Positions 36,182 through 45,961 of a DNA stretch of 64,000 nucleotides are shown one piece after another; positions within the stretch are counted from its first letter, which is position 1, and the number at the start of each line of letters is the position of its first letter. The DNA lies in NCBI RefSeq assembly GCF_003946885.1, contig NZ_RWKQ01000002.1, positions 37,492 through 101,491 on the forward strand, in the 5' to 3' direction. This DNA is from Specibacter cremeus (GTDB lineage Bacteria; Actinomycetota; Actinomycetes; Actinomycetales; Micrococcaceae). Under the pieces are notes generated by a model. The model saw only the letters and a program-made list of their open reading frames with translations, was not told the origin of the DNA and ran no database searches. The translations under genes and the position numbers were made by a program.

Positions 36182-39100
36182 GCCCGGACCCCGTCCTCTC
36201 CCCGCACCGGCTGGCCGAACTGCTGCACCAGCCGCCGCCCACCGACGAGCAGGCCGCCATCATCAGCTCCCCGCTGGAGCCGCTGCTCGTCATCGCCGGG
36301 GCCGGCTCGGGCAAGACCACCACCATGGCCGACCGTGTCGTGTGGCTTGTGGCCAACGGCCTGGTGCTGCCCGAACAGGTGCTGGGCGTGACGTTCACGC
36401 GCAAGGCCGCCGGCGAGCTGGCCGCCCGGATCCGCCGCCAACTGGGCAAGCTGGCCGAGCTGGCCCGCACGCCCGGCCTGGACCTGCCGCCGGCCGCCGC
36501 GGCCCTGGACGCGCTGGAACCCAAGGTGTCCACCTACCACTCGTACGCCAGCGGGATCGTGTCCGACTACGGGCTGCGGCTCGGCGTGGAACGCGACGCC
36601 GTCGTCCTTGGCGCGGCGGAGGCGTGGCAGTTGGCCAGCGAGGTGGTGGAGGCCCACGACGGCGACCACGAGCACTTCACGGCCGCCAAGTCCACGCTCA
36701 TCCAGGCGGTCATCGACCTGGCCGGTGAATGCGCCGAACACCTGCAGGACCCCGACCACGTGCGCGCCGTGATCGACGGTTACGTGTCCCGGTTCGCGGC
36801 GCTGCCATACCTTGACGGCACGCCCAAGCCCGCCACCGCGGCCGCCGTGAGGCTGCTGGACATCCTGCGCACCCGCAGCTCCGTCGTCGCGCTCGTGCAG
36901 TCCTATGCGGCGGCCAAGCGCCGCCGCAACGCCCTCGACTTCGGCGACCTCGTGGCCCTGGCCGCGCGTATCGCCGCCGAGGTGCCGCAGGCCGGCGACC
37001 TCGAGCGCCGCCGCTACAAGGTGGTGCTGCTCGACGAGTTCCAGGACACCTCGCACGCCCAGTTGCGGCTGTTCGCGAAGCTGTTCGGCGGCGGCCATCC
37101 GGTCACGGCGGTCGGCGACCCGCACCAGTCGATCTACGGCTTCCGCGGCGCGTCCGCCGGGCAGCTGTTCCGCTTCCCCGAGGTGTTCACCGAGGACGAC
37201 GGCGGGTACGCGCCGACCGCCGAACTCACCATCGCCTGGCGCAACGCCGGGCGCATCCTGCAAACCGCCAACGTGATGTCCGCCGAGCTGGCCGCGGCGC
37301 AGCGGCGCAAGGCCGACGCTGCGCTGGCCGCCGGGCTGTCCGCGGCCGAACGTGCCGCCGCCGGCCCGTCCGTCACGGTGTCGCCGCTGCGGGAGAAGCC
37401 CGACGCGCCGGCCGGGGAGGTGGTGCTGGCGCGGTACGAGACCGAGCACGACGAGGCCGACGCCATCGCCGCGACCATCCTGGACCGCAAGGGCGACTTC
37501 ACCCACCACAGCGCCGCGCAGGGTGCGATGACGGTGGCGGTGCTGTGCCGGCGCCGGGCCCAGTTCGCGGCGCTGCAATCCAGCCTCGACGCGCACGCCA
37601 TCCCGTACGAGATCGTCGGGCTGGGCGGGCTGCTGGCCACCCCGGAGATCGTGGACCTGGTGGCGACCCTTCGCGTGCTGGCCGATCCGGCCCGCTCCGA
37701 CGCGCTCATGCGGCTGCTGACCGGGGCGCGCTGGCGCATCGGCACGGCCGACCTCATGGCGCTCGCGGACTGGTCCCGGTACCTGGCCCGGCGGCGGTCC
37801 TGGGCCGCCGCGCACCGCCACGTGTTCGACCCGGCGAACCCGGCCGCCGGCGACGCGTTCGACGACAGGACGTTCAGCGACGGCGCGGCGTCCGGTGACG
37901 CCCTGGTGCAGTCCGACCTGGCCGACGCCGCGTCACTGGTCGAGGCCATCGACTACCTGTCCGCCGATTTCTGGCCCGGGTCCGTGCCGCGCACGCTCAC
38001 GGCCGAGGGCCGGCGCCGGCTGCTGGCGCTGCGGGACGAATTGCGTGTGCTGCGCGGGTTCGTCGGCGACGACCTGACGAACCTGCTCGGCGCCGTGGAG
38101 CGGACCATGCTGCTGGACATTGAGCTGGCCGCCAAGCCCGGGTCCAGCATCCACCACGCACGCCGCAACCTCGACGCGTTCGCCGACGCGGCCGCCGAAT
38201 TCATGCAATCGGGTGAGCGCGTCGACCTGTCCGCGTTCCTCGGCTGGCTGGAGACCGCCGAATCGGAGGAGGGCGGGCTGGAGCGCGCCCCCGTGGAGGC
38301 GAACCCCGACGCCGTCCAGCTGTTGACGGCGCACGCCTCCAAGGGGCTGGAGTGGGACATGGTGTTTGTGCCCGGCATGAACGCCGGCGCGTTCCCGAGC
38401 GGCCGCACCGACCGGTGGTCCACCGGCGCCAGTTCGCTGCCGTGGCCGCTGCGCGGCGACCGGGCCGACCTGCCCGTCTGGGAGCTGGACGCCCCCGATC
38501 TCAAAACGCTGCTGGACAACGAGAAACTGTTCGCCGAGGACGTCTTGGCCCACGGGGAACTGGAGGAGCGCCGTCTCGCGTACGTGGCGTTCACACGGGC
38601 ACGCGACTTCCTCATGTGCAGTTCCACGCTGTGGGGGAACGGTCTGAAGGCGTTGGCACCGTCGCCTTTCCTGGCCGAACTGCTGCCGCTGGCGTCCGGG
38701 CCGCGGCCGTTGGCGCGGATCGCGCACTGGCAGGACGAGCCTGTGGACGGCGACGCAGGGAACCCGAACACGGCCGGGGTGGAGACCGCGCCCTGGCCCT
38801 ACGACCCCCTGAACGGGCCGGACATCCGGGGCCGGCGCGGGGTCGCGTCCCGGCCCGGCCGGCGCGCCAACGTGGAACGCTCCGCCGCCGCCGTCGTCGC
38901 GGCGCGCGAGCAGGCCAGGGCCCTCGTTCCGGAAGGGGCGCCCGACCCGGTCGGGGCCCTGCTGGACCGGCAGGGGCTGGCCGAGGCGAACCCGCGCTGG
39001 GGACGGGAGGCCATGGTGTTGCTGGCCCAGGAACGCCTCGAGCAGGACCATTTGAGCGTGGAGCTGCCCGCCCACATCTCGGCGTCCACGCTCGTGGCAC

Positions 39101-39666
39101 TCGGCGAGGACCCGGACAAGGTGACCCGTGCGCTGCGCCGGCCGGTGCCCCGCAAACCGGGCATGGCGGCCCGGAAGGGGACGGCGTTCCATGCGTGGGT
39201 GGAGGAGTACTTCGGCACGAGCGGCCAACTGGACCTGGACGAATTGCCGGGTGCCGACGCCTACGTGGACGAGGCCTATGGGCTGGCCGCCATGCAGGAG
39301 ACGTTCCAGGCCTCCGCCTGGGCGGCCCGCACGCCGGCCACACTCGAGGTCCCGGTCGAGACCCGCGTGGCCGGCGTCGTCGTGCGCGGGCGCATCGACG
39401 CCGTGTTCCGCGACGCCGACGGGCGCTGGGACCTGATCGACTGGAAGACCGGTGCCGTGCCATCGAAGTCCAAGCTGGCCGTGCGGGCCGTCCAGCTCGC
39501 CGTGTACCGGCTGGCGTGGGCGAGACTCAAGGGGTGTCCGCTGGAGGACGTGCGGGCGGCGTTCTACTACGTCGGCCAGGACCGGGTGGTCCGCCCGCAC
39601 GATCTTGCCGGGGAGGACGCCCTGGAGGCGGTCATCACCGGCGCCTACGCCGGATTCGACGGATGA
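36178..39666 (+). CDS. adnB: AdnB-like helicase-nuclease subunit
   Basis: 1162 residues. Full superfamily 1 helicase set: Walker A GAGSGKTTT (41-49), V-T-F-T-R-K-A-A, motif II LDEFQD at 285-290, GDPHQSIYGFRGA, HASKGLEWD near 724, and YVAFTRARD. The C-terminal RecB-family nuclease has Asp1088-x-Lys1090 in IDWKTG and Q-L-A-V-Y-R-L-A. It pairs with AdnA as a heterodimeric end-resection machine that replaces RecBCD/AddAB in many actinobacteria. ATG 36178 is set by the 4-bp overlap. Confidence 0.9.
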   Translation: MSPDPVLSPHRLAELLHQPPPTDEQAAIISSPLEPLLVIAGAGSGKTTTMADRVVWLVANGLVLPEQVLGVTFTRKAAGELAARIRRQLGKLAELARTPGLDLPPAAAALDALEPKVSTYHSYASGIVSDYGLRLGVERDAVVLGAAEAWQLASEVVEAHDGDHEHFTAAKSTLIQAVIDLAGECAEHLQDPDHVRAVIDGYVSRFAALPYLDGTPKPATAAAVRLLDILRTRSSVVALVQSYAAAKRRRNALDFGDLVALAARIAAEVPQAGDLERRRYKVVLLDEFQDTSHAQLRLFAKLFGGGHPVTAVGDPHQSIYGFRGASAGQLFRFPEVFTEDDGGYAPTAELTIAWRNAGRILQTANVMSAELAAAQRRKADAALAAGLSAAERAAAGPSVTVSPLREKPDAPAGEVVLARYETEHDEADAIAATILDRKGDFTHHSAAQGAMTVAVLCRRRAQFAALQSSLDAHAIPYEIVGLGGLLATPEIVDLVATLRVLADPARSDALMRLLTGARWRIGTADLMALADWSRYLARRRSWAAAHRHVFDPANPAAGDAFDDRTFSDGAASGDALVQSDLADAASLVEAIDYLSADFWPGSVPRTLTAEGRRRLLALRDELRVLRGFVGDDLTNLLGAVERTMLLDIELAAKPGSSIHHARRNLDAFADAAAEFMQSGERVDLSAFLGWLETAESEEGGLERAPVEANPDAVQLLTAHASKGLEWDMVFVPGMNAGAFPSGRTDRWSTGASSLPWPLRGDRADLPVWELDAPDLKTLLDNEKLFAEDVLAHGELEERRLAYVAFTRARDFLMCSSTLWGNGLKALAPSPFLAELLPLASGPRPLARIAHWQDEPVDGDAGNPNTAGVETAPWPYDPLNGPDIRGRRGVASRPGRRANVERSAAAVVAAREQARALVPEGAPDPVGALLDRQGLAEANPRWGREAMVLLAQERLEQDHLSVELPAHISASTLVALGEDPDKVTRALRRPVPRKPGMAARKGTAFHAWVEEYFGTSGQLDLDELPGADAYVDEAYGLAAMQETFQASAWAARTPATLEVPVETRVAGVVVRGRIDAVFRDADGRWDLIDWKTGAVPSKSKLAVRAVQLAVYRLAWARLKGCPLEDVRAAFYYVGQDRVVRPHDLAGEDALEAVITGAYAGFDG

Positions 39667-39754
39667 GGACCGCCCGACGCCAAGTAGTCTTGATCTCAAT
39701 GACCTGGGGGTCGCGCCGGACCAGCCGGCAACATCGAGGATGAGGGGCAATCAC

Positions 39755-41233
39755 TTGCGCAAGACAGTCATGGGGGCAGTGTGCGCGTTGGCCGTGGCGG
39801 CGGCAGCCGTCGTCGGACCGGCGCTGCCGGCCGGGGCCGCGGACCGGTCAACCGGACCCGCGTCGGCCCAGGCCACAGCTACGGCCACGAAAGCGGAATC
39901 TGAGACAACCGCGGGCAACGCCGCAACCGGTGGCGTCGACGGGCCCACGAACCAACCACTGAAGCGATCGCTGGCCAAACCGGCCGCGACGGGCACCATC
40001 GTCAAGGACAGCAACCTCACACAGGTCGCGGACATCTTCAACGGGATCAACACGTTCCGTGCCTCGAAGAAGCTGCCGCCGGTCAAGCTGACGCCGGCCA
40101 TCAGCGCCGTGTCGCAAAAATGGTCGGACACGCTGGCCACCACCGGGGACGTTTACACCAGCCCCCACAACCCCAACGTCGGCAGGCAGATCCCGGCCGG
40201 GTGGACCGGTTGGAGCGAGATCGTGGCCTGGCGGTCGGACCGCTCGGGCCAGGGCATGGTGGACCTGTGGATCGGGTCCCCGCCGCACAACAAGATCATG
40301 TCGGACCCGACCTTCACCACCATCGGCATCGGCGTGACCTTCACGGACGGCACGGCCGGCCGGTTCGCCACGTATGCGGTGGTGAACCTGGCCACGTACA
40401 AGTCCAACCCGTCGCCGACGTATTCCTCGATTGCCAACTGGCGGGCGGGCATCCCCGACAAGGGCGAGGTGGCGCCGCCCAGTCCCGGCCCGACCCCGCA
40501 GTCCACGGCCAGCATCCCCAACGCCGGCGACGTCGTCGCCATCGATGGGGGCGGCCTGTTGTGGAATTACGGATCCCCGTCGCTGTCGAACCGGCGCCAG
40601 ATCGGGAACGGCTGGGGCGCGGCGCAGAAGATCACCGTGGTCGACTGGGACCAGGACGGCGTGCAGGACATCCTGGTCCAGTGGAAGGATGGGCGCCTGG
40701 CCGTCTACTACGGCCGGGCCGCCGGCGGATTCCAGGCCCCCGTCGCCATCGGCGTCGGCTGGACCGGGTATGAGGTCACCGTCGGGAGGTGGAACAACGC
40801 GAACCCGTTCCCGTCCATCGTGGCCCGCGATCCGGGCGGGCTGCTGTGGCACTACCCGAACGTGGACGGTCGCGGGTTCGGTGCCCGCATCCAGGTCGGC
40901 ACCGGCTGGAACGGCCTGGGCATCGCGCAGGTCGATTGGGACCAGAACGGGACCATGGACATGATCGCCATCCGCGGCAACGGGCAGCTGGTCCTGTACC
41001 GGGGCAACGGTGCCGGCTACTTCGTCTCCGAGGCGCGCCCCGTGGCGGGCACCGGGTGGACCGGCTACTGGGTCACCGGCGTCAACGGTTTCCGCGGCGC
41101 CGGAACGCAGGGACTGCTGGCCAGGGACCCCGACGGACTGTTGTACCACTACGCCATGACGAGCGCGGGGGTGCAGCCGGCCGTGCAGATCGGCAACGGC
41201 TGGGGTCCGTACACCATCGCGTCACACGGTTAG
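39755..41233 (+). CDS. Secreted CAP-domain protein with C-terminal lectin-like propeller repeats
   Basis: 492 residues. Signal peptide M-R-K-T-V-M-G-A-V-C then an alanine-rich core, cleaved about AGA-AD. CAP/SCP domain (about 85-220): I-N-T-F-R, H-N-P-N-V-G-R, G-W-S-E-I-V, SPPHNKIM. A Pro-rich linker (PPSPGPTPQ) leads to VCBS/tachylectin-like beta repeats with recurring LLWNY, LLWHY, LLYHY and GNGWG. The TTG start at 39755 is favoured because GAGGGG lies 7 nt upstream; ATG 39740 has its SD too close. A likely cell-surface or secreted carbohydrate-binding protein. Confidence 0.78.
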   Translation: MRKTVMGAVCALAVAAAAVVGPALPAGAADRSTGPASAQATATATKAESETTAGNAATGGVDGPTNQPLKRSLAKPAATGTIVKDSNLTQVADIFNGINTFRASKKLPPVKLTPAISAVSQKWSDTLATTGDVYTSPHNPNVGRQIPAGWTGWSEIVAWRSDRSGQGMVDLWIGSPPHNKIMSDPTFTTIGIGVTFTDGTAGRFATYAVVNLATYKSNPSPTYSSIANWRAGIPDKGEVAPPSPGPTPQSTASIPNAGDVVAIDGGGLLWNYGSPSLSNRRQIGNGWGAAQKITVVDWDQDGVQDILVQWKDGRLAVYYGRAAGGFQAPVAIGVGWTGYEVTVGRWNNANPFPSIVARDPGGLLWHYPNVDGRGFGARIQVGTGWNGLGIAQVDWDQNGTMDMIAIRGNGQLVLYRGNGAGYFVSEARPVAGTGWTGYWVTGVNGFRGAGTQGLLARDPDGLLYHYAMTSAGVQPAVQIGNGWGPYTIASHG

Positions 41234-41348
41234 TGGCGGTGGCCGGGAAGATTTGCCGGTTTCGGGTTCGTGGCAACGGGGTTGGTGCCGCCTGGGCTTC
41301 GATGGGCCGGCTGTCATGGGCGGAAGGACCCTGGCGTCTGGCGAACCA

Positions 41349-41457
41349 GTGGACGGTAAACGCTCGTTTGTGAACGAGTGGGCGGTAGGTGCTCGTTTTG
41401 GGCCGATTTTCGACATCTGCTGCCCAGTAGTTTGCGTCGTCGACATCTACTGTCCGG
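41349..41457. repeat. Four-copy head-to-head degenerate repeat at a convergent junction
   Basis: Copies at 41349-41371 and 41378-41400 run forward (consensus GTGGRCGGTARRYGCTCGTTT). Copies at 41405-41427 and 41435-41457 run in reverse (rc of GATTTTCGACATCTGCTGCC and its neighbour). Two direct copies facing two inverted copies form a large imperfect hairpin between the CAP gene and the convergent phosphotransferase. The rest of this 328-bp gap shows no gene. Confidence 0.6.
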
Positions 41458-41561
41458 CAGTTGCGTCCAGGGCGCGGGCGCCCCGGCCGACTCCGGCGAG
41501 GCAGCCCCTGACGCGGCGACGGCCGCCCGAACAACCATCCTCGCCCTTTCGCGTCACACGG

Positions 41562-42704
41562 CTAGTCTTCCAGCGGGATGACCTTCAGCGTGGTCGTATC
41601 CGTCTCCTCGGCCGTCGCCGTGACGGCGTCCGGGGCGGCGGTGGCCGCCGTGTCGGCGGCGTTTCCCGCCGGCTCCGCGTCGATCGGCGTGACGGTGACC
41701 TTGCCGTCGTCGTCCGGCTGCTCCGTGCGACCGGCGTCAGGGCCCGCGACGGGGGCGGGCACGGGTTCGGTGCTGATCGGCCGGCCGCCGTGCGTGGCAA
41801 TGTCGGCCTCGAGCGTGCGCAGCATCGCCTCGGCGTCCGCGACCATCTGCCGGTCTCCGGCCGCCACGCCCTTCACCAGCCACTGCGCCAGCGCGAACTC
41901 GGCGCTGAGCGCCGCGCGGCGCATGAGGTGGGGGTCGGTGGCGTCGGTCCGGGCCTCCCTGTAGGCGGCGACGACGTCGTTCACGAACGCCTGGTCGTGG
42001 ATGGCCACCAGCCAGGCCAGGTCGTCGGCCGGGTCGCCCACGTGCAGGTCCGTCCAGCCGATCACGGCCGTCACCCGGGTGTCCTCGAGCAGGATGTTGT
42101 CCTCGTGCAGGTCCCCGTGCACCACCGAGGCGTTGAAGCGCCACAGCGCCACGTCCTCCAGGGCGTGCTCCCACCGGCGCAGCAGCGCGGCCGGAATCTT
42201 ACCGGTGGTCGCGGCCTGGTCCAGCTCGGTGAGCTTGCGCTGGCGGAACTCGTTGGCCGTGTAGCTGGGCAGGTCGGCGCCGGTGACGATGTCGACCGGC
42301 ATGTCGTGGATGGCGGCAATGGTGGCGCCCAGCTCCTTCGCCAGCCGCGCACCGCCGGCGGGGATGGCGTCGATGGTCCGCGACTTGCCGGCCAGGTGCG
42401 AGTACACGAACGTGGTCAGCGCCCCCTGCCGTACGGTCCCGGCCACGGTGGGCAGCAGGAACGGCAGCTCGGCCCGGATGCCGGGGGTGAACGCGCGCAG
42501 CACGGCCAGCTCGGTCTCCAACCGGGTGCTCGCCTCGGCGTGCCTGGGGGAGCGCACCCGCCAGCGCCGTGATTCGGCGTCCACGAGCAGCGCGGAGTTG
42601 AAGTCTGCGGCGTCGTCGGGCTCGAGGGCGCACCCCGTCAGTTCCAGTCCCGGCACGGCCGCGCTCGCAATGGCGGCCAGTTCTAGCGCAGTCAGTCGTC
42701 TCAC
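41562..42704 (-). CDS. Aminoglycoside/macrolide phosphotransferase-like protein
   Basis: 380 residues. Kinase-like fold with catalytic loop V-V-H-G-D-L-H-E-D-N near 195-204. The Mg-binding motif, usually I-D-W, reads V-I-G-W-T-D, so the Asp lies two residues later or is lost. The residues GDPADDLAWL after it are typical of macrolide phosphotransferase relatives. A Pro/Ala/Thr/Asp-rich low-complexity tail of about 85 residues follows the domain. Between adnB and nudC this gene is a common actinobacterial neighbour. The substrate is unknown and no resistance phenotype can be claimed. Confidence 0.75.
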   Translation of the reverse strand: MRRLTALELAAIASAAVPGLELTGCALEPDDAADFNSALLVDAESRRWRVRSPRHAEASTRLETELAVLRAFTPGIRAELPFLLPTVAGTVRQGALTTFVYSHLAGKSRTIDAIPAGGARLAKELGATIAAIHDMPVDIVTGADLPSYTANEFRQRKLTELDQAATTGKIPAALLRRWEHALEDVALWRFNASVVHGDLHEDNILLEDTRVTAVIGWTDLHVGDPADDLAWLVAIHDQAFVNDVVAAYREARTDATDPHLMRRAALSAEFALAQWLVKGVAAGDRQMVADAEAMLRTLEADIATHGGRPISTEPVPAPVAGPDAGRTEQPDDDGKVTVTPIDAEPAGNAADTAATAAPDAVTATAEETDTTTLKVIPLED

Positions 42705-42818
42705 CCCTCAACCGTAGATGCCGCGGGCGCGAACGGGCCGACCCTGTCGCGGCGAGTCGGCAATCGGCCCGCGGGCGCGCAAGTGTCATTTGGGCGCCGT
42801 TCGCCGTACCGTAGAGGC

Positions 42819-43844
42819 ATGATCCAACCCCTGCCCTGGCCCGACGCCGTCCTCGACCGGGACAGTGACAACCGCCAGGAACCGGGATTCCTGGACGCCG
42901 TGCGGACCCGCGCCTCGCGCCGGCTCATGATCATCCAACGGGGGCGCACGCTCGTCCGCGACGGCCGGATCAGGTACCTGCGCCCCGACGAACTGCCCGC
43001 CGGCGTGCTGGCCCGCGAGGACCAGGCCGTCTACCTGGGCGCCGTGCTGCCGGGCCTCGGCGACGGCGCCGGCACCGACCTGCCGGCCGGCACCGAGGTG
43101 CTGATGCTTGATGTCACGGACGACGACGACCCGCTGGCCTGGGTGCCCGGCGGCGCGGTGCCCGTCAATACGGGGCCCGGTGACACAGTGTTGATCGACT
43201 ACCGCGAGGGGGCCGAGGGCCTGGGCGCCGTGGACGCGGGCATTTTCGTGGAGGCGCAGGGTGTGGCCAACTGGCATCGCACCCATCCGCGCTGCCCGCG
43301 GTGCGGGTCCGCGACCACGCTGGAATGGGCCGGCTGGATGCGTCGCTGCGTGGCCGACGGCTCCGAGCATTTCCCGCGCACCGACCCGGCCGTCATCGTG
43401 GCCATCATCGGCGCCGACGACCGGATCCTGCTCGCCAACAACGCCAGCTGGGAGACGAACCACTTCTCGACCGTCGCCGGGTTCGTCGAGTCCGGCGAGA
43501 ACCTGGAGCAGGCTGTGGTGCGGGAGATCGCCGAGGAGGTCGGGGTGCGCCTGCACACGCCCACCTACGTCGGCTCGCAGGCGTGGCCGTTCCCGCGTTC
43601 CCTCATGCTCGGTTTCCTGGCCCGCACCGATGACGTGGAGCCCATGCCCGACGGCGTCGAGGTGGTCCGGGCCCGCTGGTTCGGGCGGGCCGAACTGCAG
43701 GCGGCCGTGCTCAGCGGCGAGGTCGTGATCTCCCGCCGGACGTCGATCGCGCGGTCGTTGATCGAGCACTGGTACGGGGGGCGCATCGCGAACGCCGGTG
43801 AAACGCCGGTTGCCCCGGTCATCGCCGGGTCGGTGGCACCGTGA
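42819..43844 (+). CDS. nudC: NAD(+)/NADH diphosphatase NudC
   Basis: 341 residues. Hydrolyses NADH/NAD and can remove NAD caps from RNA. Zinc ligands are Cys159, Cys162 and Cys177 (CPRCG, RRC), with His184 as a probable fourth. The Nudix box G-F-V-E-S-G-E-N-L-E-Q-A-V-V-R-E-I-A-E-E-V-G is complete, followed by the NudC marker S-Q-A-W-P-F-P-R-S. ATG 42819 is chosen; TACCGT at 42806-42811 could allow a leaderless transcript. Overlaps uvrD2 by 4 bp (GTGA). Confidence 0.93.
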   Translation: MIQPLPWPDAVLDRDSDNRQEPGFLDAVRTRASRRLMIIQRGRTLVRDGRIRYLRPDELPAGVLAREDQAVYLGAVLPGLGDGAGTDLPAGTEVLMLDVTDDDDPLAWVPGGAVPVNTGPGDTVLIDYREGAEGLGAVDAGIFVEAQGVANWHRTHPRCPRCGSATTLEWAGWMRRCVADGSEHFPRTDPAVIVAIIGADDRILLANNASWETNHFSTVAGFVESGENLEQAVVREIAEEVGVRLHTPTYVGSQAWPFPRSLMLGFLARTDDVEPMPDGVEVVRARWFGRAELQAAVLSGEVVISRRTSIARSLIEHWYGGRIANAGETPVAPVIAGSVAP

Positions 43845-45961
43845 GCGAAGCGAATGCCCGGCTGGACCTGGATGAGCGCGGCGTCGAGGAACGCATCCTG
43901 GCCGGGCTCGACGACGAGCAGCGGTCCGTCGCGACGACCCTGGCCGGTCCGCTGTGTGTGCTGGCGGGCGCCGGCACGGGCAAGACCCGCGCCATCACGC
44001 ACCGCATCGCCTACGGCGTGCACACCGGCGTGTACAGCGCCAACCACCTGCTGGCGGTGACGTTCACGGCGCGTGCCGCGGCGGAAATGCGGGCGCGGCT
44101 GCGCGACCTGGGCGTCGGCAACGTCCAGGCCCGCACCTTCCATGCCGCGGCGTTGCGGCAGCTGCAGTATTTCTGGCCGCACGCCGTCGGCGGCCAACTG
44201 CCGGGCCTGCTCGAACACAAGGCGCAGACCATCGCCGAGGCGGCTCGCCGGTTGCGGCTGCCCGCCGACCGGGCCGGCATCCGCGACCTGGCGGCGGAGA
44301 TCGAGTGGGCCAAGGTGTCCATGCTGACGCCGGAGACGTACCTGGCCAAGGCGGCGGACCGCGGCGAGCCGGCCGGGCTGGACCGCACCAGCGTGGCCCG
44401 GCTGTTCCAGTCGTACGAGGACGTCAAGACGGACCGCAACCTGATCGACTTCGAGGACGTGCTGCTCGTGACGGTCGGCATCCTGCAGGAGGACGAGCGC
44501 GTCGCGGCGACCGTGCGCGACCAGTACCGGCACTTCGTCGTCGACGAATACCAGGACGTCTCCCCGCTGCAGCAGCGCATGCTGGACCTGTGGCTGGGCG
44601 GGCGCCAGGAGCTGTGCGTGGTCGGCGACGCCAGCCAGACCATCTACTCGTTCACGGGCGCCACGCCACGGCACCTGCTCGACTTCAAGGCCCGGTACCC
44701 GGACGCCGGCGTCGTGAAGCTGGTGCGCGACTACCGGTCCACGCCGCAGGTCGTCGGGCTGGCGAATGCGCTGCTGTCGTCGCGGCGCAGTGCCGGGCCG
44801 GCCGCCGACGCGTTGTGGTCGGCGCCGTTGCGGCTCGTGGCGCAGCGCCCGTCCGGTCCGGAGCCCGAGTTCGTCGAGTGCAGCGACGACGAGGCGGAGG
44901 CCGCGGCCGTGGCCGCCCGCATCAAGGTGCTGCTCGACGGCGGCACCGAGGCCGCCGCGATCGCCGTGCTGTTCCGCACGAACGGTCAGTCGGAGGCGTA
45001 TGAGCAGGCGCTGGCCGCGGCCGGGATCGGTTACCAGTTGCGCGGCGGTGAACGCTTCTTCGCCCGCAAGGAGGTCCGTGACGCCATCTTGCAGCTGCGG
45101 GCCGCGTCCCGGGCCGCCGAGGGCGAGGCCGTGGGGCAGATGGTCCGCGACGTGTTGTCCAACCTGGGCTACCAGGCGGAGGCGCCGAAGTCGTCCGGCG
45201 CGGTGCGCGAACGCTGGGAGTCGCTGGCCGCGCTCGTGGCCCTGGGCGACGAGCTGGTGGCCGCCCGCGGGGAGGGGTTCACGCTGGCGCATTTCGTGGC
45301 CGAGCTGCAGGAGCGCGCCACGGCCCAGCACGCCCCGACCGTGCAGGGCGTCACGCTGGCGTCGCTGCACTCCGCCAAGGGCCTGGAATGGGATGCCGTG
45401 TTCCTGGTCGGGCTGAGTGAGGGCCTGATGCCGATCTCCTTCGCGGACACGCCGGAGAGCGTTGATGAGGAACGCCGCCTGCTGTATGTGGGCATCACGC
45501 GGGCGCGGAAGTTCCTGACGTTGTCGTGGTCGACGGCGCGCACGCCCGGCGGCCGCGCGAACCGCCGCCCGTCCCGCTTCCTGGACGGGCTGCGGCCCCA
45601 TTCGACGGCGACCGCGTCAAGCCGGATGCCGGCGCGCAAGACGCGCAAGGCGGCGGCGCCGAGCACCTGCCGCGTGTGCGGGAAGCTGCTGTCGACCGGC
45701 GCCGAACGGAAGGTCGGCCGGTGCGCCGACTGCCCGCCCGGCTACGACGAGGCCGTGTTCGAGGCGTTGCGCCAATGGCGGCTGTCCGAGGCCGCCACGG
45801 CCGGCGTCCCCGCCTATGTCGTGTTCACCGATGCGACGCTCATGGCCATCGCCGAGTCCTCGGCCCGGACGCTCGAGCAGCTCGCCGCACTGCCCGGCGT
45901 GGGCCCGGCCAAGCTGGACCGCTACGGCTCGGCCGTGCTGGAGATCGTGGCCAGGGCCTGA
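43841..45961 (+). CDS. uvrD2: ATP-dependent DNA helicase UvrD2
   Basis: 706 residues. Superfamily 1A helicase: Walker A LAGAGTGKTR (41-50), motif II VDEYQD near 235, GDASQTIYSFTGA, SLHSAKGLEWD and LYVGITRAR. Then a tetracysteine zinc site (CRVCG ... CADCPPGY) and a C-terminal HRDC domain (A-L-P-G-V-G-P-A-K-L). This domain order and length match mycobacterial UvrD2. GTG 43841 overlaps the nudC stop. Its last 40 bp overlap the opposite-strand ThiF-like gene. Confidence 0.93.
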   Translation: MSEANARLDLDERGVEERILAGLDDEQRSVATTLAGPLCVLAGAGTGKTRAITHRIAYGVHTGVYSANHLLAVTFTARAAAEMRARLRDLGVGNVQARTFHAAALRQLQYFWPHAVGGQLPGLLEHKAQTIAEAARRLRLPADRAGIRDLAAEIEWAKVSMLTPETYLAKAADRGEPAGLDRTSVARLFQSYEDVKTDRNLIDFEDVLLVTVGILQEDERVAATVRDQYRHFVVDEYQDVSPLQQRMLDLWLGGRQELCVVGDASQTIYSFTGATPRHLLDFKARYPDAGVVKLVRDYRSTPQVVGLANALLSSRRSAGPAADALWSAPLRLVAQRPSGPEPEFVECSDDEAEAAAVAARIKVLLDGGTEAAAIAVLFRTNGQSEAYEQALAAAGIGYQLRGGERFFARKEVRDAILQLRAASRAAEGEAVGQMVRDVLSNLGYQAEAPKSSGAVRERWESLAALVALGDELVAARGEGFTLAHFVAELQERATAQHAPTVQGVTLASLHSAKGLEWDAVFLVGLSEGLMPISFADTPESVDEERRLLYVGITRARKFLTLSWSTARTPGGRANRRPSRFLDGLRPHSTATASSRMPARKTRKAAAPSTCRVCGKLLSTGAERKVGRCADCPPGYDEAVFEALRQWRLSEAATAGVPAYVVFTDATLMAIAESSARTLEQLAALPGVGPAKLDRYGSAVLEIVARA

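Noticed and set aside
41562..42704. Antibiotic resistance call for the phosphotransferase
   Set aside because: Only superfamily motifs are visible, with an altered metal-binding residue; a conserved chromosomal position points to a housekeeping role.
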